In this document: positions 1 to 9,138 of the stretch, piece after piece | How positions within the stretch are numbered: the stretch's first letter is position 1 | How the letters are laid out: each line of letters begins with the position of its first letter | Source of the DNA: Methyloceanibacter caenitepidi | GTDB taxonomy: Bacteria; Pseudomonadota; Alphaproteobacteria; Rhizobiales; Methyloligellaceae | Length of the DNA: 64,000 bases | Assembly (NCBI RefSeq): GCF_000828475.1 | Contig: NZ_AP014648.1 | Location: 3,049,400-3,113,399, forward strand | Direction: 5' to 3' | Notes under the pieces: model-generated | What the model was told of the DNA's origin: nothing | The model's database searches: none | What the model saw: only the letters and a program-made list of their open reading frames with translations | Made by a program: the position numbers and the translations under genes

Positions 1-262
1 GGCGCAGCAGGCGGTCGTACCGCTCGATGAACACGAGCGCCTCGCGCTGGTCCCAGACATGGTTGCCGGTGGTGACCACATCGGCCCCGGCATCCATCAA
101 CTCGTTCAGGATCGTCTCCGAAATGCCAAATCCGCCGGCCGAGTTCTCGCCGTTGATGACGACGAAGTCCGCGGCGTAGCGCGCGCGCAATTTCGGCAGG
201 GTCTCGAGGACCGCCACACGCCCGGCACGGCCGACGACATCGCCTAGAAAAAGAAAACGCAT
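1..262 (-). CDS. YmdB-family metallophosphoesterase (partial, N-terminal 87 codons)
   Basis: The visible part starts MRFLFLGDVVGRAGR and continues with a GENSAGGFGI segment and a TTGNHVWD segment. These are the metal-binding blocks of the TIGR00282/YmdB family of calcineurin-like phosphoesterases, which act on 2',3'-cyclic nucleotides. The C-terminal two thirds lie outside the window. The gene is downstream of the 6S RNA and zapA on the same strand. In many alphaproteobacteria a 5-formyltetrahydrofolate cyclo-ligase gene sits between 6S RNA and this position, but only about 180 bases separate them here, so it is absent from this spot. The family assignment is firm; the substrate is inferred from relatives. 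Confidence 0.85.
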   Translation of the reverse strand, partial: MRFLFLGDVVGRAGRVAVLETLPKLRARYAADFVVINGENSAGGFGISETILNELMDAGADVVTTGNHVWDQREALVFIERYDRLLR

Positions 263-439
263 GAAGACGGGCGCATCCGAGCTGATTTGACCATGCGGGG
301 GTCAATACAGAATTGTCAGGCGCCCCGCCACCCTGCGGATACAACCGAACGCCGGTCCAGGGCGGCCGGCGCTGGCGAGACGCGCCGCATGCGGCTGCGG
401 GCGCGCCGCTGGGGTAATGGGGGCCGCGGTGGCCGTCGG

Positions 440-577
440 AGCGAAGATCCCGGGTGTCCCTACTTAAGTAGGTGGGCGCCGAGTGACAGAGACCACGATC
501 TCCGTCAGGGTCAGCTCCCATGGAATCTTATAGGGCCCTGGAATAAATGCTCCTAACGCACCCCGCAGCCCGGACCC
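440..577 (-). ncRNA. ssrS: 6S RNA (candidate)
   Basis: Read on the minus strand, a TATAAT box (581-586) is followed about 7 bases later by a start near 575-577. The 5' end (GGTCCGGG) can pair, with one bulge, with the 3' end (CCCGGGATC, 446-454), giving the closing stem of a long rod. The 3' part contains CCACCTACTTAAGTAGG, the small hairpin typical of alphaproteobacterial 6S RNA. The position just downstream of zapA is the conserved place for ssrS in this class. 6S RNA binds sigma70 RNA polymerase in stationary phase. The exact 3' end is uncertain and could extend to about 420. Confidence 0.7.
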
Positions 578-580
578 ATT

Positions 581-586
581 ATTATA
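581..586 (-). promoter_or_regulatory. -10 box of the 6S RNA promoter
   Basis: TATAAT on the minus strand, a perfect sigma70 -10 hexamer, placed 4-6 bases before the predicted 6S RNA 5' end. No strong -35 hexamer is seen at the expected spacing. Confidence 0.6.
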
Positions 587-660
587 GGGAGTGCAACGGC
601 CTGGGAACAGATGTCGGATAGACGGTATCGCACGCGTGGCGCGCCCGTGGGCGCCGGGGC

Positions 661-1035
661 CTAGTGTCCGCCGCCGGGATTTTCCGTAATCCGTGAATTG
701 AGCCCCTCGAGCCGCACCGCCGCCTCACCGATCTTGGCGAAGAGCTGGGACTCGATCGACCGGGCGTTCTCGTCCGACGCCGATTTGTCGCGCCGCGCCT
801 CGGCGAGCTGCGCGCGCAGGTTCTCCACATCGGCCCGCAGCGCCCACAGCTCGTCCGTGACGACCAGGGCAGCCATGAGAATGAGACGATCGTCGCCCAC
901 TTGGCCGAATTTCCGCCGCATCTCCTCCACATGTGCACCGATATACTCGGCCAGTTCCGCGAGGTGACTTTCTTCGCCTTCGTTGCATTCCAGCCGGTAG
1001 GTCCGGCTGTTCAACGTCACAACGACTTGCCCCAT
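661..1035 (-). CDS. zapA: Cell division protein ZapA
   Basis: The protein has 124 residues. It opens with MGQVVVTLNSRTYRLEC, the ZapA N-terminal beta domain, followed by the conserved helix HLAELAEYIG and DDRLILMAALVVTDEL. A coiled-coil tail (about residues 65-115) mediates dimerisation in this family. ZapA binds and bundles FtsZ at the division ring in the cytoplasm. The length is normal for the alphaproteobacterial form. The start is supported by a GGAGC ribosome binding site. It lies between a DUF4164 gene upstream and 6S RNA downstream, which is the classical alphaproteobacterial arrangement. Confidence 0.93.
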   Translation of the reverse strand: MGQVVVTLNSRTYRLECNEGEESHLAELAEYIGAHVEEMRRKFGQVGDDRLILMAALVVTDELWALRADVENLRAQLAEARRDKSASDENARSIESQLFAKIGEAAVRLEGLNSRITENPGGGH

Positions 1036-1071
1036 ATGCTGCTCCTAGCCTCCTGCCAGCCCGTCGCGGAC

Positions 1072-1380
1072 CTACCCCTGCATCGCGGGGGCCATGTCCT
1101 TCAGCGCGCCCACGACGGCGTCGAGCCGGTCGGACACTTCCTGGTTCGCCGCCTTCAGGCGCCGCACGCGGGTGCGCTCGACCTCCAGATCGGCCAGAAG
1201 CTGGTCGCGCTCGTCAGTCAAAAACTTGACCTGCTCGCGCAGTTCCAAAATCTCCGCCGAATGGGCCTGACCCTGGTCGTCCGCAAGAACGCGGGCCAGA
1301 TTTCCTTCAAGCGCGTCCAGCGCTGCATCAAAACGCGCGAGGGGATCGCTTGGGTCCAATTTCATCATGGTTTGCGCCAT
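1072..1380 (-). CDS. DUF4164 coiled-coil protein
   Basis: This is a small protein of 102 residues. It begins MAQTMMKLDPSDPLARFDAALDAL and continues with a long heptad-rich helix (about residues 35-90: ILELREQVKFLTDERDQL and VRRLKAANQEVSDRL). This is the DUF4164 pattern seen immediately upstream of zapA in many Rhizobiales. It ends 36 bases before zapA, so co-transcription is likely. A role linked to division or to ZapA can be inferred only from this conserved neighbourhood. The reading frame is open further upstream, but the internal ATG at 1380 gives the family-like N terminus. Confidence 0.8.
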   Translation of the reverse strand: MAQTMMKLDPSDPLARFDAALDALEGNLARVLADDQGQAHSAEILELREQVKFLTDERDQLLADLEVERTRVRRLKAANQEVSDRLDAVVGALKDMAPAMQG

Positions 1381-1634
1381 CACGTTCGCCCTCCCAGCCA
1401 AGCGCCATCGATTCTCGCGAAAGCCAGCTGTCTCAAAAGCCATGTTCTGCATATGGAACAGTCGGCTGGCGAAATATGTGGTGACGCCATGTTCAATCGG
1501 AAACGGCGCGCCGACAAGCCTCTTCTCACGCAACCCTGTGCAAAGTTTGACAGTCGCGCGAGGGCTGTGATTTGAGACAAGCCCTCGCGACCCGCCTCCC
1601 CGCAACAATCCATGCCCCCGCGCAGACACCGATC

Positions 1635-2258
1635 ATGTCAAAACTGAAGCCCCGATGCCGCCTCTACCTTCAGGTAGCGCCGCCGTTCACAGCCAGGCAG
1701 AACGAGTATCTTTCCCAGGCATTAGCGGAGCTTTCGCCCGCTTGCGTGCTGATCCGCAGTGACGGCGCAGCGCTCGACCCGGCCGTCCTCGACGGGCTCA
1801 TCGACAGGATCCAAGGCGCAGGCGCCGCCTGCCTGATCGAAGACGGCATCGCCGCGGCCGAGGACCTTGGAGCGGACGGCGTTCACATCGCCGCGGACGA
1901 AAAAATTTACGCCGACGCCCGGAAGAGCTTGGGTGAAAGCGCCAATATCGGCGTGGCGTGCGGTCTTGGCCGGCACGACGCCATGGCCCTGGCCGAATCG
2001 GGGGCGGACTATGTGGCCTTCTCCGCTTTGGATGCAGACGACTTCGACGCGCTGTCGGACACGGTTGCGTGGTGGGCGGAAATTTTCGTGGTGCCGTGTG
2101 TCGCCTGGGACATCGGAGATGTGCGTGAGGCCGTGGCCCTAACCGAACGCGGCGTCGACTTCATCGCGCCGCCGTCCTCGATCTGGGACGGCGACGACCC
2201 CCTCGCGGTCTTGCGCGACATGGACGCGGCCATCGGCAGCATTCGGAGAGAGGCATGA
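1635..2258 (+). CDS. Thiamine phosphate synthase-like (ThiE/TenI superfamily) protein
   Basis: The protein has 207 residues with a TIM-barrel pattern of the TMP synthase/TenI family: CRLYLQVAPP at the first strand, AACLIEDGIAAAEDLGADGVHI in the middle, and a late GVDFIAPPSSIW. The segment GADGVHI matches the family's DGVHLGQ block, but the following Gln-Asp part is not conserved. Several thiazole-phosphate binding residues therefore appear to be missing and true ThiE activity is doubtful. It overlaps the next gene by 4 bases (ATGA), indicating translational coupling with the Sel1-repeat gene. The start at 1635 gives a typical N terminus; an in-frame ATG lies further upstream. Confidence 0.7.
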   Translation: MSKLKPRCRLYLQVAPPFTARQNEYLSQALAELSPACVLIRSDGAALDPAVLDGLIDRIQGAGAACLIEDGIAAAEDLGADGVHIAADEKIYADARKSLGESANIGVACGLGRHDAMALAESGADYVAFSALDADDFDALSDTVAWWAEIFVVPCVAWDIGDVREAVALTERGVDFIAPPSSIWDGDDPLAVLRDMDAAIGSIRREA

Positions 2259-3349
2259 GGAAATTCCATACCGGTCTCGTTGCACTGACGCTCGCCGCGA
2301 TGGCTCTGGCCGGCCTGGCGGTCACGGCCCAGGCGGAAGAGAGCGCGGCCTATGTGGCCTTCGCCGCCGGTAAGTATCAGGAGGCGCTGGAGCTTGCGCA
2401 AAAAGAGGCCGAAGCGGGGTCCAAGGAGGCCTACACGCTGATGGGCGAGATGTACGCGGGCGGCCTCGGTGTCCCTCAGGACTACACCAAGGCCGCGAAC
2501 GCCTATGCCCAAGGCGCCGATCTCGGCGATACCAACGCCCAGCTTTCGCTCGGTCTCCTGACGGCGAAGGGGCTCGGCACGCGAAAAGACGCCCGCATCG
2601 CGGCCAACCTTTTCGAACAAGCGGCCAACGGGGGCAACCCGGCCGCCCAATACAATCTCGCGCTGATGTACCTGCAAGGCGACGGCCGCGAGGCCAGCGA
2701 AGCCAAGGCCGCGGAGTGGATGGAAAAGGCCGCCGAGAGCGGCAATGCCCAGGCCCAGTACGATCTCGGCGCCTTCTACCAGTTCGGCCGGGGCGTTCCG
2801 CTCGACGAGCAAAAGGCGGCCGAGTGGACCGGCAAGGCCGCCGACGCCGGCCTGTCCTCGGCGCAGGTGGAATACGCCACGATGCTATTCAAAGGGCGCG
2901 GCGTTGAGAAGGACGAGGAAAAAGGAGCTGCCCTCTTCTCTCTCGCGGCCAAACAGGGCAATCCCGTCGCCCAGAATCGCCTGGCGCGCCTTTACGCCAA
3001 CGGTGTCGTCTACCCGCTCGACCTGGTTGAGGCAGCCAAATGGCACCTGATCGCACGGGACGCCGGCGTCAGTGACTTCAGCCTCGACGTCATGCTGACC
3101 AAGCTGACCCCGGAGCAGCGGGCCCAAGCCGACCGTTTCGTGGACGCCTATGAGGGCGCCACGGTCAGCGAAGTGAAGCCGCTCGACGAAGCCCAGCCCG
3201 CCACCGGCCTTGACAGCGGCCAGGAGCAAAGTCTTAAACCCAGTCCAAGTTCACAGACGGCAAGTCCGCAGAACGCTGCCCCGGAGGGCGCGGCCGGCAC
3301 GACACAGCCCAAATCGCAGACCACGACACACCCGAAAGGGACCCAATAG
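2255..3349 (+). CDS. Periplasmic Sel1/TPR-repeat protein
   Basis: The protein has 364 residues. The first 27 form a signal peptide ending in VTAQA before EESAAY. From about residue 35 to 275 there are Sel1-like repeats with recurring [13 protein letters not shown] and [14 protein letters not shown] patterns (about six to seven units). The last 60 residues are low-complexity, rich in Ser, Gln, Pro and Thr. Sel1 repeats mediate protein-protein contacts; in Rhizobiales such proteins act in envelope processes, but no specific partner is shown here. It is translationally coupled to the ThiE-like gene upstream and followed 7 bases later by efp. Confidence 0.85.
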   Translation: MRKFHTGLVALTLAAMALAGLAVTAQAEESAAYVAFAAGKYQEALELAQKEAEAGSKEAYTLMGEMYAGGLGVPQDYTKAANAYAQGADLGDTNAQLSLGLLTAKGLGTRKDARIAANLFEQAANGGNPAAQYNLALMYLQGDGREASEAKAAEWMEKAAESGNAQAQYDLGAFYQFGRGVPLDEQKAAEWTGKAADAGLSSAQVEYATMLFKGRGVEKDEEKGAALFSLAAKQGNPVAQNRLARLYANGVVYPLDLVEAAKWHLIARDAGVSDFSLDVMLTKLTPEQRAQADRFVDAYEGATVSEVKPLDEAQPATGLDSGQEQSLKPSPSSQTASPQNAAPEGAAGTTQPKSQTTTHPKGTQ

Positions 3350-3356
3350 GCACACC

Positions 3357-3923
3357 ATGAAGATCAACGGTAACGAGATCAGGCCCGGCAACGTCATCCA
3401 GCACAAAGACGGCCTGTGGGTCGCGGTGAAGACCCAGGCCGTCAAACCCGGCAAGGGTCCCGCCTACGCGCAGGTCGAGCTCAAGAACCTGATCGACGGC
3501 TCCAAGCTCAACGAGCGCTTCCGCGCCTCCGAAACGGTGGAACGCGTTCGCCTCGAGCAGAAGGACCACCAGTTCCTCTTTGCCGAAGGCGACATGCTGA
3601 CCTTTATGGACCTTGAGTCCTACGATCAGATTCAAATCGCCCGAGACCTTCTCGAAGACCGCGCCGCCTTTCTACAGGACGGCATGACGGTGATGGTGGA
3701 AAGCCACGAGGGGCGTCCGATCGGCGTCGCGCTTCCCGACCAGGTCACGCTGGAAATCGTCGAGGCGGATCCGGTGGTGAAGGGGCAGACCGCGGCCTCG
3801 TCCTACAAGCCGGCCATGCTCGAAAACGGCGTCCGCGTGATGGTTCCGCCGTTCATCGAGGCGGGCGAGAAGATTGTGGTCGATACGAACGAAGTCGCCT
3901 ACGTCCGCCGCGCCGAGGCGTAA
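3357..3923 (+). CDS. efp: Translation elongation factor P
   Basis: The protein has 188 residues, the normal EF-P length. It begins [14 protein letters not shown], with the KOW-like domain I. The conserved loop KPGKGPA carries Lys33, the position modified by EpmA/EpmB in other bacteria. The OB domains II and III follow, with the C-terminal signature [14 protein letters not shown] binds between the P and E sites and relieves ribosome stalling at proline runs. The start is 7 bases after the Sel1 gene, suggesting one transcript. The reading frame extends upstream without an in-frame stop, but the ATG at 3357 gives the exact family N terminus. Confidence 0.96.
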   Translation: MKINGNEIRPGNVIQHKDGLWVAVKTQAVKPGKGPAYAQVELKNLIDGSKLNERFRASETVERVRLEQKDHQFLFAEGDMLTFMDLESYDQIQIARDLLEDRAAFLQDGMTVMVESHEGRPIGVALPDQVTLEIVEADPVVKGQTAASSYKPAMLENGVRVMVPPFIEAGEKIVVDTNEVAYVRRAEA

Positions 3924-3988
3924 GCACGCGAGCATCGCCCGCCTGCCGGGCCGACGCCGCACGCACCACTAGAGGCTTAAGGAGCCCC

Positions 3989-4810
3989 ATGCCCGCTTCC
4001 GCGTTGATGAACGTCATGATCGGCGCTGCCCGTAAGGCGGGCCGCAGCCTCGCCCGCGACTTCGGCGAGGTGGAGCACTTGCAGGTCTCCGTCAAGGGAC
4101 CGGCGAATTTCGTGACCGCGGCCGATCTGCGCGCCGAGGAAATCATCTTCGCCGAGCTCTCCCGCGCCCGGCCGGGCTACGGCTTCCTCATGGAGGAGCG
4201 CGGCGAGATCAAAGGTCCCGACGGCACCCATCGCTGGATCGTCGATCCGCTCGACGGCACCACCAACTTCCTGCACTCGATTCCGATCTTCGCCATTTCC
4301 ATCGCCCTCGAACGCGACGGCGAGCTCGTGGCCGGGCTGATCTACAACCCGGTCATGAACGAGACCTTCACCGCCGAGAAGGGCCAAGGCGCCTTTCTCA
4401 ACGACAAACGCATCCGTGTCGCCGCGCGCACCGAACTCGCCACCTCGGTGATCGGCACGGGCATTCCCCATAGCGGACGCCCCGGCCATGAGCGCTTCCT
4501 CGGCGAAGTCGAGACGGTCATGGGAACGAGCGCCGGTGTCCGCCGCACGGGCTCGGCGGCCCTCGACCTCGCCTGGACGGCCGCAGGGAGATTCGACGGG
4601 TTCTGGGAGAACAACCTGCACCCCTGGGATATGGCGGCTGGCATCGTCATGGTGAAAGAGGCGGGCGGCTACGTCACCGACACAAACGGTAAGGACAAGA
4701 TCTTCGAAACCGGCGGCATCGTCGCAGGCAACGAGACGATCCACTTGAAGCTCCTGAAGCTGCTGAAGGCTGCAAACGCATCGGCCGCCTCGCCTGCGAA
4801 GGCCGGTTAG
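3989..4810 (+). CDS. suhB: Inositol monophosphatase family protein (SuhB-like)
   Basis: The protein has 273 residues. The metal-binding motif DPLDGTTNF is present at about residue 86, with the Glu of MEERGE upstream at about 68. A C-terminal block reads WDMAAGIVMVKEAGGYVTD. This is the inositol-phosphatase/SuhB family, which hydrolyses inositol-1-phosphate with Mg2+ and, as SuhB, also joins ribosomal antitermination complexes. The gene follows efp by 65 bases on the same strand, a common order in Rhizobiales. The start is supported by AAGGAG upstream. The enzyme class is clear; the choice between SuhB and a related phosphatase rests on neighbourhood. Confidence 0.85.
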   Translation: MPASALMNVMIGAARKAGRSLARDFGEVEHLQVSVKGPANFVTAADLRAEEIIFAELSRARPGYGFLMEERGEIKGPDGTHRWIVDPLDGTTNFLHSIPIFAISIALERDGELVAGLIYNPVMNETFTAEKGQGAFLNDKRIRVAARTELATSVIGTGIPHSGRPGHERFLGEVETVMGTSAGVRRTGSAALDLAWTAAGRFDGFWENNLHPWDMAAGIVMVKEAGGYVTDTNGKDKIFETGGIVAGNETIHLKLLKLLKAANASAASPAKAG

Positions 4811-5035
4811 CAGGGCGCCAAGCCTCCCGGCATGTAGAATTGCCGTGCCTGCCGGGCGGAACTCCGCCTTTAGCTTGCCGTTTTGCCTGTCAAACTAATC
4901 GCGTACTCTTGGGTTTGAGTGAAACTTGCGCGAATCGCGCGAGCCTTTCGAGCATAGGATGCATCGCTGGAGACCATGAACGGACTCCCGCAAAGACCCA
5001 AGCACGGACCCCATTACGGACCTCATCACTGAACT

Positions 5036-6040
5036 ATGGCACGCAAGACCTATCGGACTAAGCTTTCGCGCCCGCAGATCTTCCTCTGGCGCATGTCGCT
5101 GTTTCTGGTTCTGGCCGTCCTACTCGCGATCATCCTCGATGGTCAGACCGGCCAGCTCCGCACCAGCTTCATGGCCAATCCGGGTCTGAACGGCCTCATC
5201 ATCGGCGTCCTGATCGTGGGCTGCGTCTACGCCTTCCGCCAGGTGCTGCGGCTTTACCGGGAAATCAACTGGGTCAACAATTTCAGCATTACGGATGCGA
5301 GCACGACCAAGACCAACCCGCCCGTGCTGCTCCTGCCCATGGCGACTATGCTGCGCGACACGACCGGGCATTTGAGCCTCGAGACCGGGTCGGCGCGGAC
5401 GCTCCTCGATTCGGTCGCCTCTCGTCTCGACGAACAGCGGGAGACCACGCGCTACCTCGTTGGGCTCCTCGTGTTTCTCGGTCTGCTCGGCACGTTCTGG
5501 GGCCTTCTGACGACCGTCAGTTCCGTGGGCAACACGATCGGGGCGCTGGACACCAGCGGCGGCGAAAGCGTGATGCTGTTCGACCAGCTGAAGGAAGGCC
5601 TCGCCGGGCCGCTCTCCGGCATGGGCATCGCCTTCTCGTCCTCGCTGTTCGGCCTCGCCGGCTCGCTCATTCTCGGCTTCCTCGATCTGCAGGCCGGCCA
5701 TGCCCAAAGCCGCTTCTACAACGAGCTCGAGGACTGGCTCGCCAACGTCACCGAGCTCCAGACCACCGATCCGGGCGACAGCGTGCCGCCGCAGTTGCGC
5801 TACGCGCTGATGGACATGCAGCGTTCGATTTCGGACCTCGGCGATCGGGTCGGCCAGGGTGGGCAGACCGAAGCTGCCGTGCAGGACCTCGCCCAAGGCG
5901 TCGACAAGCTGATCCGCCAGATGCGCGCCGAGCAGAAAGTGGTGCGGGAATGGGCCGACGAGCAGGCTCAGCAGCAGCAGGAGATCGCCACCGTGCTGCG
6001 CCAGGTCGCGGCCAAGCCCAAGGCGCCCACCGGCCAATGA
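5036..6040 (+). CDS. MotA/TolQ/ExbB-family proton channel protein
   Basis: The protein has 334 residues with transmembrane segments at about 18-35, 50-68, 140-165 and 195-220. The last two contain the family pattern FLGLLGTFWGLLTTV and SGMGIAFSSSLFGLAGS. A charged cytoplasmic tail follows (about 225-334), with a coiled-coil end rich in Glu and Gln. It is the stator-like half of an ion-driven motor. Its partner gene starts 38 bases downstream and encodes the MotB-like half. No flagellar or tol genes lie near, so the pair is an orphan motor. ZorA-like anti-phage motors have the same domain type, but no zorC or zorD neighbour is present. Confidence 0.82.
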   Translation: MARKTYRTKLSRPQIFLWRMSLFLVLAVLLAIILDGQTGQLRTSFMANPGLNGLIIGVLIVGCVYAFRQVLRLYREINWVNNFSITDASTTKTNPPVLLLPMATMLRDTTGHLSLETGSARTLLDSVASRLDEQRETTRYLVGLLVFLGLLGTFWGLLTTVSSVGNTIGALDTSGGESVMLFDQLKEGLAGPLSGMGIAFSSSLFGLAGSLILGFLDLQAGHAQSRFYNELEDWLANVTELQTTDPGDSVPPQLRYALMDMQRSISDLGDRVGQGGQTEAAVQDLAQGVDKLIRQMRAEQKVVREWADEQAQQQQEIATVLRQVAAKPKAPTGQ

Positions 6041-6078
6041 GCACGATGGAGCAACTCATGCACGCGAGGAGAGGATAG

Positions 6079-7107
6079 ATGGCTCTCGCCCGCGGCCGCC
6101 GCGGCCAGTATCAGACCAATCTCTGGCCGGGCTTCGTGGACATGCTCTCCACGCTGCTGCTCGTGGTGATCTTCCTGATGTCGCTCTTCATGGTGACGAA
6201 CTACATCATCACCCAGGCGTCGAGCGGCAAGGACACGATGCTGTCGCGTCTCAACCGGCAGCTTGCTGAGTTGACGGAGCTTCTCGCGCTGGAGCGCTCG
6301 CAGAAAGAATCCGCCGAGGATAATCTCGCCGCGCTGCAGGCGACGCTTCTCGATACCCAGGCCCAGAACAAGCGCCTCACCGGCCTGCTCGGCGATGCCA
6401 GCGGCGCCTCGACCGATGCGGAAGGGCGCATCGCCGCGCTCGGCACCCAGCTCGACGAGCAGCGCAACATCACCAATGACGCGCTCGCCAAGGTCGAGCT
6501 CCTGAATCAGCAACTCGCCGCCTTGCGCCTTCAGCTCGCCGCGCTGAACGAGGCGTTGGAAGCCTCGGAGGCCAAGGACAAGGAAAGCCAGGAAAGGATT
6601 GCCGATCTCGGGCAACGCCTCAACGTGGCGCTCGCCAAGAAAGCGCGCGAGCTGGCGCAATACCGGTCGAACTTCTTCGGCGAGTTGCGCAAGACGCTGG
6701 GTCAGCGCAAGGACTTCAGGATCGTCGGCGACCGCTTTGTCTTCCCCTCCGATGTGCTGTTCGATCCAGGCTCGGCCACGCTGAAGCCGAGCGCCTATGG
6801 CCAGCTCAACAATCTCGCCACGGCATTGAAAGAGATCGAGGGCAACATTCCCGCCGACATACCCTGGGTCATGCGCGTGGACGGGCATACGGACATCACG
6901 CCGATCGCCTCGTCCACCTTCCCCTCGAACTGGGAACTGTCGGCGGCGCGCGCCATCTCGGTGGTACGCTATCTCATGGCGCGCGGCATCGCACCCGAGC
7001 ATCTCGTCGCCGCCGGCTTCGGTGAATTCCAGCCGATCGACAGCGGCAACAGCCCGGCGGCGCTTGCCCGCAACCGCCGCATCGAACTCAAGCTGACGGA
7101 ACGGTAG
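6079..7107 (+). CDS. MotB/OmpA-like peptidoglycan-binding motor partner
   Basis: The protein has 342 residues. After a short Arg-rich N terminus comes one transmembrane helix (about 15-45). It contains Asp21 in WPGFVDMLS, at the position of the ion-carrying Asp of MotB. Residues about 55-200 form a long coiled coil (LNRQLAELTELLALERSQ and following). The C terminus (about 215-342) is an OmpA-like domain with VDGHTDITPI, SNWELSAARA and NRRIELKL, which binds peptidoglycan. The ribosome binding site is GAGGAGAGG. With the upstream MotA-like protein it should form an ion-driven complex spanning the inner membrane and reaching the cell wall. The task of the motor is unknown. Confidence 0.83.
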   Translation: MALARGRRGQYQTNLWPGFVDMLSTLLLVVIFLMSLFMVTNYIITQASSGKDTMLSRLNRQLAELTELLALERSQKESAEDNLAALQATLLDTQAQNKRLTGLLGDASGASTDAEGRIAALGTQLDEQRNITNDALAKVELLNQQLAALRLQLAALNEALEASEAKDKESQERIADLGQRLNVALAKKARELAQYRSNFFGELRKTLGQRKDFRIVGDRFVFPSDVLFDPGSATLKPSAYGQLNNLATALKEIEGNIPADIPWVMRVDGHTDITPIASSTFPSNWELSAARAISVVRYLMARGIAPEHLVAAGFGEFQPIDSGNSPAALARNRRIELKLTER

Positions 7108-7109
7108 GT

Positions 7110-9047
7110 CTACTCGGCGGCGTCCGGCGCAAATTGCAGCGAGGCGAGACGCGCGTACAGCCCGCTCTTCGCGATCAGCTGCTGGTGGGTGCCCTCCTCC
7201 ACGAGCGCGCCCCGGTCGAAGACCAGAATGCGGTCGGCATTCACGACCGTGGAAAGCCGGTGGGCGATGACCAGCGTCGTGCGGCCGTCCATCACCTTGT
7301 CCAGCGCCTTCTGCACCAGTGTTTCGTTGGTGGTGTCGAGCGCACTCGTCGCTTCGTCCAGCAGAAGGATCGGCGCGTCGCGCAGCACCGCGCGTGCGAT
7401 GGCAATGCGCTGACGCTGGCCGCCCGACAACGTGACACCGCCCTCCCCGAGCTGCGTTTCGTAGCCCTCCGGCAATTCGGTGATGAAGTCGTGCGCGAAC
7501 GCGGCTTTCGCGGCCGCCTCGACTTGCGCCCGCGTCGCGGTGTCGGCGCCATAGGCGATATTGGCGGCAACCGTATCAGCGAAGAGCGCCGTCTCCTGCG
7601 GCACCATGGCGAAGCGCGAGCGCAGAGCGTTCAAGTCGGCCATGTCCACCGGCACGTCGTCCAAGCGGACCGTGCCCGATTTCGGATCGTAGAAACGCAA
7701 GAGCAGCGCGAAGATCGTTGTCTTGCCCGCGCCGGACGGCCCGACAAGGGCGACGCGCTCGCCCGGCTTGACCGTAAAGCTCACGCTGTCCAAGGCCGCA
7801 ATATCGGGCCGCAGCGGGTAGGTAAACGACACGTCGTCAAAGGCGATCTCGCCGCGCCCGGGTTCGGGCATCGGCGTCGGATGGGGCGGCGACTGGATCT
7901 CGGATTCCGCCTCGAGCAATTCGCCGAGCCGTTCGGCGGCGCCCGCTGCCTGCGCAACCTCGCCCCAGACGTCGCTGAGCCCGCCGACAGCGGCGGCGGC
8001 GAAGACCGCATACAGCACGAACTGACCGAGCGTGCCCCCGGTCATCGACCCGGAGAGGACATCCTGCGCGCCGTACCACAAAACGCCCACGACGGACAAA
8101 AACACCAGGAACATGGCGATCGCCGTCAGCCCGGCGCGCGCCTTGGCACGGTCGTTGGCCGCCTCGAAGGCTCGGTCCATAGCGCGGCGGAAGCGGCTCG
8201 TGGCGGCGCGCTCATTGGTGAAGGCCTGAAGCACTTTCACCTGGCCGAGGCTTTCGCTGGCATAAGCCGACGCTTCGGCCAAGGTGTCCTGGGCGTAGCG
8301 CGAGCGGGCGCGCACGGACCGGCCATAGGCGACGAGCGGCAGCACGATCAGCGGAATGGCGATGAGTACCGCCAGCGATAGTTTGGGGCTCGTCACGATC
8401 ATCATGACGACGGATCCGACGACGAGCAGTAGGTTCCGCATCGCCTGGGACACGGCGGTGCCGGCAGCGGCCTTGACCTGGGTCGTGTCCGCCGTCAGCC
8501 GCGACATCACTTCACCGGAGTGGGACACTTCGTAGAAGGCGGGGCTGAGGCCCGTGAGATGCTTGAAGACATCGGTGCGGATGTCGGCCACGACGCGCTC
8601 GCCGAGCCAGTTCACGCAGTAGAAGCGCGCCGCACTTGCGATCGCGAGCAGCGCGCCGACACCGACCAACGTGCCGAAATAGACGTCCACCAGCTCGGGC
8701 TCGATGCCCGAAAAGCCGAGATCGATCATCCGGCGCAGCGCCAGTGGCAGCGCCAGCATCGCCCCCGCCGCAACGACGAGGGAGACGAGCGCGGCCAAGA
8801 GCATGCCCTTGTGGCGCAGAAGATAAGGTTTGAGCCGCCCCAGGGGCCGCAGGGAAACGCGCTTCGGCTTCCCGGTCTCTTCGGGCTCCAAGGGGGTTTC
8901 CACGGACGTCGGGTCGGAGGATGGCGCGGGCGTCCCCGCGGGCTTCAACGGAACAGGTTGCAACAGAACTACCCAGCAGAACTTTGGTCCGGCGTCCGAA
9001 ATGGCGCCGGTTCGGGGCGACTTTAAGCGGCTTGTCACCGCGCGCAA
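7110..9047 (-). CDS. ABC exporter (fused permease-ATPase, MsbA/lipid-exporter type)
   Basis: The protein has up to 645 residues. Six transmembrane helices span about residues 80-340, starting at MLLAALVSLVVAAGAML. The ATPase domain follows at about 390-645, with Walker A GPSGAGKTT, the signature LSGGQRQR, Walker B ILLLDEAT and the switch His in VIAHRLSTV, so the site is intact. The protein is a homodimeric exporter half of the MsbA/LmrA type; its substrate cannot be told. The stop lies 2 bases from the convergent motor gene. No ATG occurs before the first helix, so translation begins at a TTG or GTG; the N-terminal 60 residues are uncertain. Confidence 0.87.
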   Translation of the reverse strand: MRAVTSRLKSPRTGAISDAGPKFCWVVLLQPVPLKPAGTPAPSSDPTSVETPLEPEETGKPKRVSLRPLGRLKPYLLRHKGMLLAALVSLVVAAGAMLALPLALRRMIDLGFSGIEPELVDVYFGTLVGVGALLAIASAARFYCVNWLGERVVADIRTDVFKHLTGLSPAFYEVSHSGEVMSRLTADTTQVKAAAGTAVSQAMRNLLLVVGSVVMMIVTSPKLSLAVLIAIPLIVLPLVAYGRSVRARSRYAQDTLAEASAYASESLGQVKVLQAFTNERAATSRFRRAMDRAFEAANDRAKARAGLTAIAMFLVFLSVVGVLWYGAQDVLSGSMTGGTLGQFVLYAVFAAAAVGGLSDVWGEVAQAAGAAERLGELLEAESEIQSPPHPTPMPEPGRGEIAFDDVSFTYPLRPDIAALDSVSFTVKPGERVALVGPSGAGKTTIFALLLRFYDPKSGTVRLDDVPVDMADLNALRSRFAMVPQETALFADTVAANIAYGADTATRAQVEAAAKAAFAHDFITELPEGYETQLGEGGVTLSGGQRQRIAIARAVLRDAPILLLDEATSALDTTNETLVQKALDKVMDGRTTLVIAHRLSTVVNADRILVFDRGALVEEGTHQQLIAKSGLYARLASLQFAPDAAE

Positions 9048-9138
9048 AGCCCCAGATACACCCCAAATCCCCGGGACATAAGGGCAAAGTTAAGCCGCAT
9101 GCATCGGCTCGGCGGTCAAAACGGCCGCGAAACCGCGC

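Noticed and set aside
287..556. Plus-strand frame over the 6S RNA.
   Set aside because: Arg-rich translation, opposite to the RNA with its own promoter and stem structure.
4840..5061. Short plus-strand frame between the suhB-like gene and the MotA-like gene.
   Set aside because: No ribosome binding site, no protein-like composition, and it overlaps the true start of the next gene.
5120..6037. Long minus-strand frame opposite the MotA-like gene (and a similar one opposite the MotB-like gene).
   Set aside because: Composition is Arg/Gly/Glu/His-biased and the plus-strand genes have clear family motifs.
5036..7107. Zorya-type defence system considered for the MotA/MotB-like pair.
   Set aside because: No zorC, zorD or helicase gene lies next to it; the pair is housekeeping-like in neighbourhood.
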